Source: Eurosta solidaginis
Taxonomy: Eukaryota > Arthropoda > Insecta > Diptera > Tephritidae
Length of the DNA: 64,000 bases
Direction of reading: 5' to 3'
Assembly (NCBI RefSeq): GCF_040869045.1
Contig: NC_090319.1
Span: 388,755,601-388,819,600, forward strand
Under the pieces are notes generated by a model. It had not been told where the DNA came from and made no database searches. It saw only the letters and a program-made list of their open reading frames with translations. Below are positions 45,156-57,211 of the stretch, one piece after another; the stretch's first letter is position 1; each line of letters begins with the position of its first letter. A program made the position numbers and the translations under genes.

Positions 45156-46165
45156 GGGGTCATTCCATAGTGACGGCGGAACATTTTTACTCGTCTCAGC
45201 CTCAAACTTTAAGTAATTTCTCTTTAACTTAAAAAAAAACAAGAAGTTTTCAAGTTTTTTAAATAAAAGGCGAATACTCATTTGATACGAAGCTAATGAA
45301 ATATAAAATATAGTTGCATAATTTTATCACAAAAATTACCATTTTGTAGGAGTGACACGTGGAACTACAGAAACATCATCCTATGAAAGTTGATGCCTCC
45401 ACTTCAATTTCAGTTACAACAGAGGTAACTACTAAGTAGAAACAAAAAACTTCGGACTTTATGAGAAAAGCTTCGTCATCTTGTTTTCGGTAACAATTGA
45501 TGCCGACAAATTTGTATCGGCTTTTATTATTAGCGTGGAGTTATCGAGTTGTTATCGCCCAGTCATCGTCATCTCATTGGTTTCTTATCGGCTTGTTATT
45601 GACAGGTTACCGATGTGCCATCGATTTTATATTTAAATTAAACAAAGTTTTTGATGACAAACCGAAAACTTTTTGAAAACAAATCATTAAATTTCCAATA
45701 AGTTTTCGACATTTCGATAAATAATCGATAATTTTATGATTATAAGGCGATAACTTTTTTATAAAAACCGGTAACTTATTGATTGGAGATAGCAAACCTA
45801 TAACTCAATGGTAACAAATCGATAGCTCATCGTCAAAATCAGTTAATACTACGACAACAAATTGAACAGTTTTGAAAAAAGGGGCGGCACTCACTGAATT
45901 TAAATCGGGCTTAAATCGTGTAGATTTTGGAGTTAACTTAGCATCAATTCATGACTAGTTCAGGAATCTTATTGTATTGTGGATAGAATGAAGACTGTTT
46001 TATAGAAACAATATAAGTTTGAGATTTGGTACTTTGGTCGCCGCATTGAAGATGTTATAAACTTTCACGAGTTTGCCACTTTGTGACTAAAATTTAAAAT
46101 ATTGGAAAAACTAAATTTTGTACATCGGCAACTCGGATATCGCGTCACCCGTCATAACAATTCTA
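45156..46165. repeat. possible MITE-like unit with CGATAAC minisatellite
   Basis: Starts GGGGTCATTCCATAGTGACGG, and near 46144-46157 there is CGTCACCCGTCATAAC, whose reverse complement GTTATGACGGGTGACG partly mirrors the start. A related start is at 6009. The core, 45480-45850, is a CGATAAC/GTTATCG-type irregular minisatellite of the family at 29481-29930. The outer boundaries are uncertain. Confidence 0.4.
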
Positions 46166-47330
46166 TGCAAATGCAGGTGTATCCTAATAATCACATTGCG
46201 ACAAGAAAAAGTCTTACTTAATTACCAAACCATTGATATTCCCAAAAATAAAAAATTCCAGCAACCGAAAAATAACTAACTAAAACTGCATACTATGTAC
46301 CTTTGCATGTAAGGCAACGAGTGGCCAATTATAGCGCAAGCGCCACTGCCAATGCCAATTTGTACCAATTTTTTTATCATGGCGGTAATTCATTGCTATT
46401 GATTGGCAAATTTCCTTGCACTTTGTCGCTGCTCGTATTTTTTTAATAATTATCGCTAGAGTGTTTACAGCTATTCTTGTTGTTGTTGTTGTCATACTAT
46501 TTGCACGCGCTGTCAGAACGATTTTTCCAAATCGAAATTTTAATTTCAAGTACGACCAGTTCAAATTACGTTTACCTTGAAATCTGGTTTTCTATCCGTT
46601 GTTGTTGTTATTATTGTACATTTATTCCGCTGTCGTTGTAGACATGCAATTTTATGCAGTTTGCTTGTTTGAACCTTGTTTTTTTGTTGCATTTTTCGCC
46701 AATTTTTTATTTTTTTTTTTGTATGTATGTAGGAATGTGCCTATGTATTGTATGTAATGTAAGTGCGAGTATTTATCGAAATATGTATATATGTATATGT
46801 AATTGTTGTTTTTGCAATTGGTTAATTGGATACTTGCTTATAAATGTGTGTTATAAGTGTTGTATTTTGTTATTTATATATTGTTAGTGTTTTTATTATT
46901 ATTATAAATAATTTGCAGCTGTTGGCGTTATTGCGGCGATTTGGGCATCGTCGAGCGGCTCTATGACACCCCTCTTGAACTTCGCACCTCTTATGCAATT
47001 AAGACAATCAATAGAAATATGAAAACTTGCATAAAGAAACATATTTATGGGCGCCTATTTACGTTTGTAACTAAATAAATGGTTTGTACATACATACATA
47101 TGTACATATACATAAGATATTTGCATATAAACATTTAAGTTATTAAAGAGTAAAAATTATTTCTTTTTTTGTAAATAAAAAAATGTACAGATTATGAAGA
47201 TCAATTTCCTTGTGTGATCATTTTTTGGTGTGACTTACTGCAATTAGTGAGCATTTTATAACACGGAAGGAGGAAATAAAATCAATATTGTCAAACTAAT
47301 AAATAGCATTTTCAGGCCAAAGAAAACATT
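46166..47330. other. probable host non-coding DNA
   Basis: Unique-looking with GTTGTTGTT, TATGTATGT and T-rich tracts. The frame 46654-46887 is poly-Phe/Cys low complexity. No gene recognised. Confidence 0.4.
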
Positions 47331-48160
47331 TTGCAAGTCAAATTGAAGTTTCTTCAATTATAATTAAACTTTCTACAAGTTTAGTTAAACCTGCTTCCGT
47401 TCAAATAAAACTGTTTTCAAATCAAATGAAACTTTTTCATTTAAATGAAAATTTTTCAAATTAAATGAAACTCTTCTCAAATTCGTAATTTCAGCTCATT
47501 TTCACTCAAATGAAAGTTTTTTTAAATTGAATGAAATTTTCAAATCAAATGAAATTTTTTTCAAATCCAATAAGACTTTTAGATTCAAGTTGAACTTTTT
47601 CATGTTAAATGAAACTTTATTCAAAGTCAAATGAAACTTTTATCAAATGAAATGAAAATTTTCCCAAATCAAATGAAACTTTTTTCAAGTCAAATAAAAC
47701 TTACAATTTTTCTCTAATATCAATTACAAAAAATCTTCAGTTTCATTTCATTAATAAAATTAAACTTTCCTCAAATCAAACTTAATACAACTTTTTTCAA
47801 CTCCAATTCAATTTTTTTCATGTAAAATGAAACTTTCTCTAATCTTTATTCAGAGTCAAATGAAAGTTTTTTTTTTAAATTAAATGAGAATTTTCTTTAG
47901 CCAAATGAAAGTTTTCTGAAGTTTTTCAAGTCAAATGATTTTTTTTTTTTCAAATCAAGTGGAACCTATTTTAAACCAAACTAAATTTTTTAAAGCCAAA
48001 TGAAATTAAACTTTTTCCAAGTTTAGTGAAACTTTTCAAATCAAATTTTTCTTTTGCAAGTGAAATGAAATTTTTTTCAAAATCAAACTAAAATTTTCTC
48101 AAGGAAAATGAAACTCTACGAAAGAAATAAGTAATTGAATTCACTTTTTCTAAGAAACGA
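47331..48160 (+). repeat. irregular CAAATGAAACTTTTTTCAA minisatellite
   Basis: About 830 bases of units of roughly 19-25 bases with the core AAATGAAACTTTTT, e.g. near 47430, 47600, 47640 and 47680. Units vary in length and sequence and include AAATGAAAATTTTC and AAATAAAACTTA. No coding value. Same style as the GGAACCGG and CGATAAC blocks. Confidence 0.75.
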
Positions 48161-49129
48161 TTTTCAAAGTCTAAAACACTTCGTTATTTGCGTAGAAAAC
48201 TAGCACAGTTCGTCTCTATGCGGTATCTGCAGCAGCTTCTGTTACCTCAGAGGGCTTAGTGAGGTTAAAGATGAATTTTATGGTAATCCGAAACCCAGAG
48301 ACATTAAGATTTAGTAAATTATTTAAAACCCCAACCCTATATGATAGGCATACAAATAACGAGTATTAAAGTATCAAATGAATCACGTGTTCTTTATAGT
48401 CAACGCCACCATAAATTTAATAGCTAACTATGAACGAAATAACGCAAAAAAGCAACAACAATAGAAACTCTATAAATAAGGCCAGCAAATAAAAATCTGC
48501 AAAATTGCATTTGTTCTCATCGTCTGACGTTTATCTAAGAGCAGAAGCATTTGGCCAAATGCAAGCGGCTTCAAATATCTAAATGTATTCAACAAAGTAC
48601 AATAACTACAACAAAAAACAAAAACAACAAAAAACAATTAACAAAGCAACGTAAAAATGGCATTCAGACTAGATTCGCTATGCTCTCATAAACATTGCAA
48701 ATAAAAATGTATAAAGTTCGAGGTGGCATAAACAAAAAAATCCAACAATATAAAAAAATATGAAAATTGACAAAAAATGTATATGTGCGACTGAGAGATA
48801 TGTAGGTTGGAAGGTGCGTTTACAAAAATAATGCGAGGGAGCGAAAATTCATCCAAAGATGTCATAAAAAGCAATTCAAAACAGTTAGAAGTACTAACCT
48901 AAAACAATCCAACCTGCAACATTAATAGAAATGACAATTGCCACAAGGAAACGGGCCTTTATTTTGGGATTGATAAATATAAAAGGAAAAAGTAAACAAT
49001 GTGTATCAAAACGAACCATGCAGCCAATTTCGAAACAGGTGAGAAATGAATAAACTTCGAAATTGAAGCTGTTGCGAATTGTTGTCACATATTTTTCATT
49101 TTTACAGTTAGGTTCTTTTAGGTTGGGTT
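48161..49129. other. non-coding stretch, no gene recognised
   Basis: Includes A-rich CAACAAAAAACAAAAAC sequence near 48610. The frames at 48686-48874 and 48894-49181 (minus) lack domains. Confidence 0.35.
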
Positions 49130-50150
49130 GCATGTTACTACTCCGTAATGGCGAACTCCTTTGGCCAGCATAAAAATGCATTTTGAAACCACATACGATA
49201 ACGAGCTAAAGCTTTATAGAGAGTTGTTGCATAATAACGCTCTAGCTTCGACTAAGGCCGATTTCTACCTTGGAAAAAGCCTCCCGAGATCTGAGTGAGC
49301 CGGATTCATTCAAACATTCAAATATGAAGTGGTCCGATACTTATGCAGCTGCAATAGGAACAGTTGTTTTAGTATATTAAGATGCTCAGCTTTGACTTAC
49401 ATTGGACTTCTGGCCAGTAGGATCTCGCCACCCAGCAAGAGAATGGGTCCGCCGAGCATATACCTAGCTGACTCGATACCCATCTAGACAGGAGCAGACC
49501 ACAAGTTGCCAGAAAAACTCCGAACTCCCTGCAGCACTCTTAGTTCGATTCAGTGTTTCTCATTCTGGATAAGGGATCAGTGTGATCTGGTTTTGCCTTT
49601 GTTGGAGCCAAGATGGTTCTACTCGTGAAATGGCTCACAGGGGAGGTCTGGAACTCCCGCAGCCTCATTGATCGTGCTACAGTTAAACTTACGGCCTCAA
49701 TAGTCGCTTAGCTATCCGAGTAGAAATAAAATTCTCTTACCCTAGTATCTCCGGAGAGGTGGCCTGGATCCTCCGCATCCTTAACCGACACAATTTCCTC
49801 TAGGAAACTATTATAGTAATGGAGCACCTTAAATATGCGACTTATGTCGATCTACTGTCATCAATGACCAGGCCACACCAGAATTTCCCCCAATGACCAC
49901 CGGGTGCATATTCAGCTTGGCATTAATTTTTGTTGTTCAAAAGCGCCTCTGATACAACCCCGCGCTCTCCGCTGTATTAGCGCTTACATTTTGGTAATGC
50001 TTGGAGGGCTATACTATTTTCTTTGGACCACTACTATGCAGAAACGAATTGGCTTGATTATCATTGCATTAAGCTCCTGCACAACCAGGCGAGTCTCCCT
50101 CCTCCATGCTTCAGAACAGATTCTTCCCCAAAATAATCCCTGAATATTTA
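49130..50150 (-). mobile_element. decayed LOA-like retrotransposon with RNase H
   Basis: The minus strand ends (left) in CAACCCAACCTAAAAGAACC, a variant of the LOA-like tail. FYFYSDS-stop-ATIEAVS near 49690-49730 is the RNase H SDSQAAI block with Gln changed to a stop. The part at 49900-50130 contains CIRGAF and LMPS blocks that match the RT-to-RNase H linker (a region around IxGAL and MLxLxPVD in other copies). Multiple frameshifts. No target duplication identified. Confidence 0.55.
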
Positions 50151-50279
50151 ATCTATTTCGAAAGCTTTTATGGATATCCCCCCTAAAACTAACTAAATTT
50201 TTCCAAGTTTTTTTGCTAAATAGCTCTACAAAAACATTGGGTAGTTTCCAGGAATTCGGTTTTTCGAATTACTTTCATA

Positions 50280-51025
50280 AATACGGCTACTTTTTGAATC
50301 GGTCCCTTTTTTGGAACCGTTTCCTATTTTCGAAGTGCGGTTTTTTTAAACTCTGGTGTCTTCTTTAACACTACTTAGCTGGTTCGTTCTTTAGAACCGA
50401 TTGCTGATTTGGAACCGGTGACTTTCCAGAACCTGCTTCATTTTTGAGAATCGTGTACTTCTTTGAAACCGGTTATTTTTTTGGAATCGGTACTTTTTTG
50501 GAACCGGGTACTTCTTTGGAATCGGTAATTTTTCTGGAACCTGTTTTTTTTTGGAACCGGTTATCTTTTTGAAACCGGTTAATTTTCAGAACCGACTATT
50601 TTTTTGGAACCGGTTATTTTTTTGGAATCTGTTACTTTTTTGGAATCGGTAAATTTTTGGAAGCAGCAACTTCTTTGGGATCTATTACTTTTTTGGAACC
50701 GGTTTTTTTTTTTTTTTGGAAATGGATTAGATACTTTTTGGAACAGGTTACTCCTGTGGAACAGATTACTTTTTTAGAACAGGTTACTTTTCCGGAACCA
50801 GCTCCTTTTTTTGAACTGGTTATTTTTTTGGAATCGGTTAATTTCTGTAACCTGTTACTTTTTTGGAACTAATTACTTTTTGGAACTACTGGATTTTTTG
50901 GAACCGGTAATTTTTTTGGAATCCGTTAATTTTTGGAACGGTTACTTTGTTGGAACTGCCGAGTTTTTTGAAAACTGATCTTTTGAAACCGCTAACTTTT
51001 ATGGAACTGGTAACTTTTTTGCAAA
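50280..51025 (+). repeat. GGAACCGGTTACTTTTTT minisatellite, second locus
   Basis: Same unit family as 16735-17165, about 18-20 bases per unit, with more units and more length variation. Poly-T inside units varies (up to 17 T near 50703). Some of the frame 50657-50872 reads FLEPV/FLEQVTF repeats; not a gene. Confidence 0.75.
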
Positions 51026-52540
51026 ACTGCAAATCGATTGCCGAGAGGAATATTACTGTTTCCCGGCAGCCGATCCGTAACGCTATATCGATAGGAAGAT
51101 GGTCGACTTAACAGTCGAAGCACTTTCGAAATAATAACAGTGGCAAGTCGAAAGGATTTTCATTGCATTCGCATACCCGAACAGCCGCTCTTTAGTACAG
51201 TTACAACAAAAAATAATTATCTCTAAAACCATTACAGATGCAATTTTTGTCAGCAAATGATGCTGTCATTTATTTGCTATTTTTCGTCGATTTGTTACGG
51301 CTTGCCGTTTGTTGGCTTCTTCGCATTCGCACTGGTTGGCTTCACCATTTCAATGCCAGTCACATTTTTTCACAAAAATTCTATATCTTTTTTGTATTTC
51401 GGTCGTTGGTGGGCTTTGCTTTGCGTCTATTTTCATACTTTGTTTATTTGTTTGCATATTTTGTTTTTTATTGTTGGTGATGATATGTACATAAAAATTG
51501 GCAAGTGTTTGTTGTTTTTGTCCATGCAGTTACAATTGGATAATTTTAGATATTGTATATATACATGTATATGTGTGCGTGTCCTTTATTAGAGGTATCG
51601 CTTGCTGCTCGCTTGATCTTGCTTCTTGAAACTTGGCGTACACCTACTACAAACACACATTTGTATATACAGATATATATTTGGATACAATGTATGTATA
51701 TGTGAGTATAAACATTCGATTGCGTTAGTTTAGCTGCATTTTCGTTCAATCTTTTTCTGTCTTTGCAGTCTGTTTCAATAGTTTTATGTTATGCTTCTGT
51801 GCGTGTGTTCGTGTTTGTATGTTTTGGAGTCAAGGTCTCTGCGCAAATTTTCTCGGGCATGGCCTAATGCATTTTTGGGCTTATTATTTCTTTGCGTTCT
51901 TTTTTTTTTTTTTTTTTTGTGCTCTAAATTTTATAGTTTTACCTTGCAATTTGCCGTTCGTATATTCATGCATTTTTGCCATTGGCATATCAATTCCGCT
52001 CGAATGATTGTGTATGCATTTGTCGTTCATGTAATTAATACATAACTTGTATATAATTTAAATTCAATGCAATTGCTTCAGTATTTGGGTTTTGAGAAGT
52101 TGGGTATTATGGGTAATGAGATATTATTAAAAAATTTCAGCAGTGACTACAATGTTCCATGTGCTTATTGATGCCTTTCTTATACGTGCTATCTATGTAT
52201 GTGCCCCCTGTACAAACAAAGTAGAAAATTCGATGCTCAAGCCACAAGAATGTTACTCAAAACAAATAGCTATTTTTTCCATTTTTTTACTACATGCGCC
52301 AGCAACTGTGAGATCCGAAGCCCATCATAAAGTCACTAGTACCTATCAAATAGTGACAACCCTTACCAGAGCCGATAGCACATCATATTTAGGGTCAAAA
52401 GTGTGTGTTAGTATATCCTTTTTCATAGAAATGCCAAACTTACCTTGACGCCTATCACGGATAAAATATTAGGAAATCACATTTGCTTTGTTTTCGTATT
52501 GTGCCCGCACAGACCTCAAATTGCCATAGGTAAACGTACT
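51026..52540. other. probable host non-coding DNA
   Basis: T-rich and GTTTGTT-rich unique sequence; several overlapping frames at 51238-51592 and 51786-52045 are Phe/Cys/Val low complexity. A poly-T of about 20 lies near 51900-51918. No gene recognised. Confidence 0.4.
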
Positions 52541-52690
52541 GAATCAGTGCCTGAAAAAGTAAGTCGATTAAATTCCATCTGGTCGCTATTGCTTTCAATG
52601 CCTTTATGTCCAGGTACCCATATTTATATGGCTAATAATGAAGTTCTGGGTCTTCTGGTTGAGAGATCTATGGCATTCCCTTATTAACTG
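52541..52690 (+). pseudogene. possible RNase H-like fragment of a non-LTR element
   Basis: The frame reads VPEKVSRLNSIWSLLLSMPL, then CPGTHIYMANNEVLGLLVER. This can be aligned with the WVPGHxxIxGNExADELAR block of RNase H domains. The match is short and imperfect, so the call is tentative. Confidence 0.3.
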
Positions 52691-53559
52691 TGTTTCCTTT
52701 GTTTATGCAAACGATCCGTGATCCGTTAAGTCAGTTCTGGTAGTGGGTTCGGATGAGGCTCGCCTAAAATCATAGTAATACATTTCTCGAATTACCAGAT
52801 CCTACAATTTCTTTTTTGTAGCTGTGTAACCAGCAAAGACCAACAACATCGATAAAACGTTGCAAATTCTTGGGGTTGTCTCCTGATCACTTCAAGAAGA
52901 AGACCTAAATTTCTTGCACAATCGCAAAACTGCTGGTATGGTCGTCTTCATTAGGTTATAGAGCGTTTGGGAAAATTACTCTGCATAACAACACAATTGT
53001 CGCTATTTTAGAACCAATCATCACACTTTATGACTCGAGTCGAAGTAGTTGGTTAAAGATCACCACTCAGTGCAGCGGAGAGAGTATACCACCTTGTAAA
53101 AAGCCTCCATTCATCAGTCACGTATCGGAGCTGGATTGTAATCCTTCTGTGGGTAAGAAATTTGTAGTTGATCTACTCTAAACATGGACGATTTTAATCC
53201 TCAACAAAGAAGACCAAAGAATTATCAAATACGCGTACTATTTCCCGAAAGCCGCAAGTGGATCTTCTTTGTCATTACGTGACAAAGAAAAGGTGCCGAG
53301 CTTGCGAAATTTATAAATGGATCTTTTGATATGCTCTTCCAGTAATCTTTCTAGAGTTAAAAAAAAGAAAATAAGCAGTTAGGTCCAAAATCGTTCGGAT
53401 AAAGGTGAGTGGCGTTTTCATAATGCGAGTACCTAGTAAGCCTCAGACTGCTTATAAATATAACATTTAATAATGACTTCGGAAATATATAGCATTTGAA
53501 TCTGAAAAAACCCAACGGTCCAGGTGACTTATAGGAGCAACATGTTGATAAGGCCCTAT
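52691..53559. other. unrecognised stretch, possible retroelement remnant
   Basis: No clear domain. The minus strand at 53250-53360 gives LERLLEEHIKRSIYKFRKLG, faintly like the finger block of non-LTR RTs, but I would not rely on it. Confidence 0.3.
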
Positions 53560-54015
53560 CTAGCTTCTTTTCGTCATAGATTTTATTCAACAGGATTTAA
53601 GATGTCTCATATAGCTCATTTTTGTATATCATTTTATACTCGCTGCCTACATAGCGGACAGGACCATAAATCTACCGGAGAAATTTTCTCTCTAACACTC
53701 AAGGAGCCATCTCATCTTTTTCCGACATCGCCTTTGGTTCGAAACCATATTTCAAGACAAATATGATGAGCGACTAGCAGAGCGTGATTTTTGTTCATCG
53801 AGAGATGACTTCACTTTTAATTTGCGTGTTTAGTCGAAAGAAGCATTTATAGGCAAGAATGATTCTTTTGGCTTCTAAGTTGACATTGTTTTCTCTATTA
53901 ATGCTGGCCAGATGGACGAAGTCCTTCACAATTCCGAATTTTTATTCGTCAATGGTGACTGCCAAGGCACGAATGTGCCTATTCCTTCTTAGATGACTGA
54001 AAGTACATCGTCTTG
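53560..54015 (-). pseudogene. RTE-like reverse transcriptase fragment
   Basis: The minus strand runs parallel to 43.9-44.6 kb: a block like CATCGTCTTGTCC (KTxYF region) near 54005, IVKDFVHLASINREN-type sequence near 53900-53930, then INAFF/LTRKLKVKSSLDEQKSR at 53810-53860 and the EREN..YGPVRYVGSEY block near 53620-53700. Several shifts and stops. No tail found at the left end. Confidence 0.5.
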
Positions 54016-55869
54016 TCCTTATGCATCACAGAACCACTACCTGAAATAAAATCAAATGTTAGTTCAAGATTCCATGTCTGTGCAAAAACCAAAAACAACA
54101 ACTCGCCATACTAACCTTCAACTTTTCGCTAATTCAATGGTAAACATCTTCACGCTCATTATTAGGGTCAAGACTAATCGATAAATTGTGGCTGCAGATA
54201 ATAAAAAACGAGGCGATGAGCAGCAATGAAGCAACAGCAAACAGCAACGGTCAGCACCTACAACAAAGTTAGACAAAAAAAATAAAACCGGAGAAACGAC
54301 TCGGCAAAGCAAAAAATTAATAGCTTTTCAAAATAGAAGGCGCTTGAGGTAACAGAAACAGAATGAGAAAAATTAGTCTTGCCAAATTTAAGGTTAAACG
54401 AGAAGTTTTTATAGAACATAAACAAAGATACCAACGACAATTTAGTAGTAGAATAAAGCAATAAAAAGAGCTAATATGCAAAATTCGTACACAAAATGAA
54501 AATAGTAAACCGCTGTAATGGCATTGAATCGCAGTAACACCAAACAGCCAACAACAACATTTTCTATTTACCAGCCGTCAGCTGGTAAACCAAGCGTCAA
54601 AAGCCAAGTCCAAGTGTAAAATTTTGCAATAATCATAGCACTGCAGCGTCAAAACAACAACAACAACAACAACAACCACTTTGAAAATATACATTAATGA
54701 ATATGGCAACAGTAATAAAATCAGCCACCAACAAGCTTCAAAATAAACAACAACAACTTGTATCACAATAATAGCAACAATACAAACAACAAAAACAAAT
54801 AATGTTGTCATCGCACAGTTTTGCCTCGCCATTGAATGGATAAACTTAAACTTGTCTTCGGGGATTTGTATAGTAGGTGAGCACAGCAAAGCCACGAAGC
54901 CATGAATAAGCGTGAATAACGCTGAATCAATTGAGAAGTTGAGCTTACGCCACGACCTTCCTCCTTCTGCCGACAACAACTGGTTGCAATGTCTTTTTTG
55001 TTATTGCTTGGCATCTTTGTTGCAGCGTGTTTTGTGCAATTGTTATCGTTGTTGTGATCGACATTGCACTTAACATCGTTAGAAATGGAAATTGTGCGCG
55101 CATGGGCGAATGAGCGCCACACGCCAAAACACCAAGATTGTGTTGCGCATGCGCTTACCGAAAACCGTATTATTGCAGTTAGCATTGCTTTAATCGCTAC
55201 TGATCGTATGTAGCCTTTGCCAATGCATCGCGTTGGCCATCACAAATGTGTGTTACTGGATCTCAGTGTGCGCAGGCGCAAACGAATGCGCATTTTGGTT
55301 TCGATTTCAGTGCACTTCCTGTGCCCAACGCACCGCTATGATACCGTAAGATTATGGAAACGTAAATGGTATATGCGCATATGTACATATATACATATGT
55401 TTGCACGTCACAATGATATGTAGCTAACAGTTTTATTTGTTACTTGCCGCAGGTGTGCTGCATAAACTGGGTAGAGCGGCAACAATTTTGCGTTGGCGGA
55501 TTTGGAGCAACAAACAAACATATTTGTGTAAATATTACAAACACACACACGTGGACTAAAATATATATGTGTAGGTATGCGTAGAAGATCATCGCTTATG
55601 TTGTGTTAGCATTTATGTTCTCTATGTTTTTATATTGCTCTTGAAGTGTTATGTGCTTGTATTAGATTCTTGACATTTTAAAATTTTGATTTTATTGTTG
55701 ATATCTTTTTTCGTTTTGAGGTAATTTATTGTTGTGGCTGTCATTGCTGCGGATGTAAACATAAATTATGTACACTCATTTCAATGAAAATGCAATATTT
55801 AATGCTTTTTCCTTATATGTTGGTGGTGTTGATAATTTTAAATATTTACCTGAATAGCAACGCTACCTT
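54016..55869. other. probable host non-coding DNA with CAA repeats
   Basis: A (CAA) microsatellite lies at 54653-54677, and CAACAA clusters are common to 54800. 54800-55330 has mixed composition and low A/T runs; the frames there overlap on both strands without domains. It could include untranslated or regulatory host sequence. Confidence 0.4.
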
Positions 55870-55904
55870 TTGTTATCGTATCCATCCCAAGTGATTTTCT
55901 GTGG

Positions 55905-57016
55905 CTTGAAGGCGATTGAGAAGAAGCTCTTAAGAAAAGAGAAGGGGGGAGGGGTAGAGAATGATAGAGATAAGGATAGTGATAGTAATTTTAGCTTTGA
56001 GACAAATATTAAGTCCAATCCTAAAGCATTTTGGAATATTATTAAATCTAAAAGGACCTGCTCCTCGGTTCCTGCTTTTGTCTTTTACGAAGATAAAGTA
56101 GCTACAACTCCTAATGTGGTAGTGAACCTGTTTGCGGACTTTTTAGTGCTAGTTTTGCATCCTATCCTTCTTTGGACTTTGCATCTGATATAAATTCTTC
56201 TCTGGATTTTGATTCAATGTCCATTTCATGTGATGATATATCCAGTGGTATTACTAAATTAAAGTAATCGGTCAAGACAGATTCTGATGGTCTCTCAAGT
56301 GCTTTGATTAAAGGTTGTCCGGTCTTAGTTTCGCCTCATGAGGAGTTTACTGATGCTTGGAAACTTGCATTGAAAACTCCCATCTACAAATCTGAAATAA
56401 GAGGGATGTCTGTAACTACAGACCAATATCAAAGCTCACTACTGTCTCGAAGTTATTTGAATGTGTTGTAAAAGACAAGTTATGATTTTCAGTGAAGAGC
56501 CTAATTTGTGCCAAGCAGCATGATTTTGTTACGGGACGTTCGATGGTCACCAATCTAGTGGAGTTTAGTGAGTATTGTATACCGGCTATTGCATCTGGAT
56601 CCCAGGTGGATTGTATTTATTCTGACTTCCCCAAAGCTTCCGATAAGGTATCACATGAGATCCTTATTCATAAACTTTCCTATCTTCGTTTTCACAAAAT
56701 TTTTCTGCAGTGGCTAAAATCGTAATTAATGGATGGTGTATTGTCTGTATTGATGGTGTACCAGCCGATCCATACTTTGCGACTTACGCCGTTCTGCAAG
56801 GCATTATTCTTGGTCCCTTGCTCTTTGTCCTGATGATTTTAAAGTTTTCTCCATTATAAAGTCTTCGCGTGATATGTTCCAACTTCAGTGTGAAATTAAT
56901 AGTCTCTAATCCTGGTGCGTTAGATCGCACCTTTCTTTAAATATTAACCTACTCTAAATTGCGCTTTAAGTTTAATAGTTCATATACCATTGATAACAGT
57001 CCAGTGCAGACTGATT
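55905..57016 (+). pseudogene. Jockey-type reverse transcriptase fragment
   Basis: Plus strand. 55910-56140 encodes NPKAFWNIIKSKRTCSSVPA, the stretch between endonuclease and RT. 56492-56725 encodes CAKQHDFVTGRSMVTNLVEF and VDCIYSDFPKASDKVSHEIL (RT blocks 3-4; consensus TDFSKAFDRVNH). 56755-56830 has GVPAD..YAVLQGIILGPLLF (the GVPQGS-LGPLLF block). 56835-57010 encodes DDFKVFSIIKSSRDMFQLQC and YTIDNSP. The last begins right after the expected YADD position. Frameshifts separate these blocks. The copy stops abruptly where the Helentron-like repeat begins. Confidence 0.7.
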
Positions 57017-57017
57017 C

Positions 57018-57190
57018 AATTTGATACCCATAATGTAAAAACACATCCTAGTGTTACCCTGATCCACGTTTTGGCCTATATCTCGAGACCCTAGCCTCCC
57101 AGTTGAATGAAAATTATCCTGTACTATAGCACTCATCAACAGCTTTCATTTCATACCTATATTATATAAACATATTCTAGGGGTAACCGG
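57018..57190 (-). repeat. left part of a ~127-bp Helentron-related array
   Basis: TTTGATACCCATAATG, GATCCACGTTTTGG, CCTATATCTCGAGACCCTAG and ACTCATCAACAG follow the same order as 60230-60400. Read in reverse complement, the unit is a distant relative of the 130-bp unit at 39311-40115. The array is split by the element at 57191-60218. Confidence 0.65.
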
Positions 57191-57211
57191 CTTCCCAAGG
57201 CAGTCGGTTCT

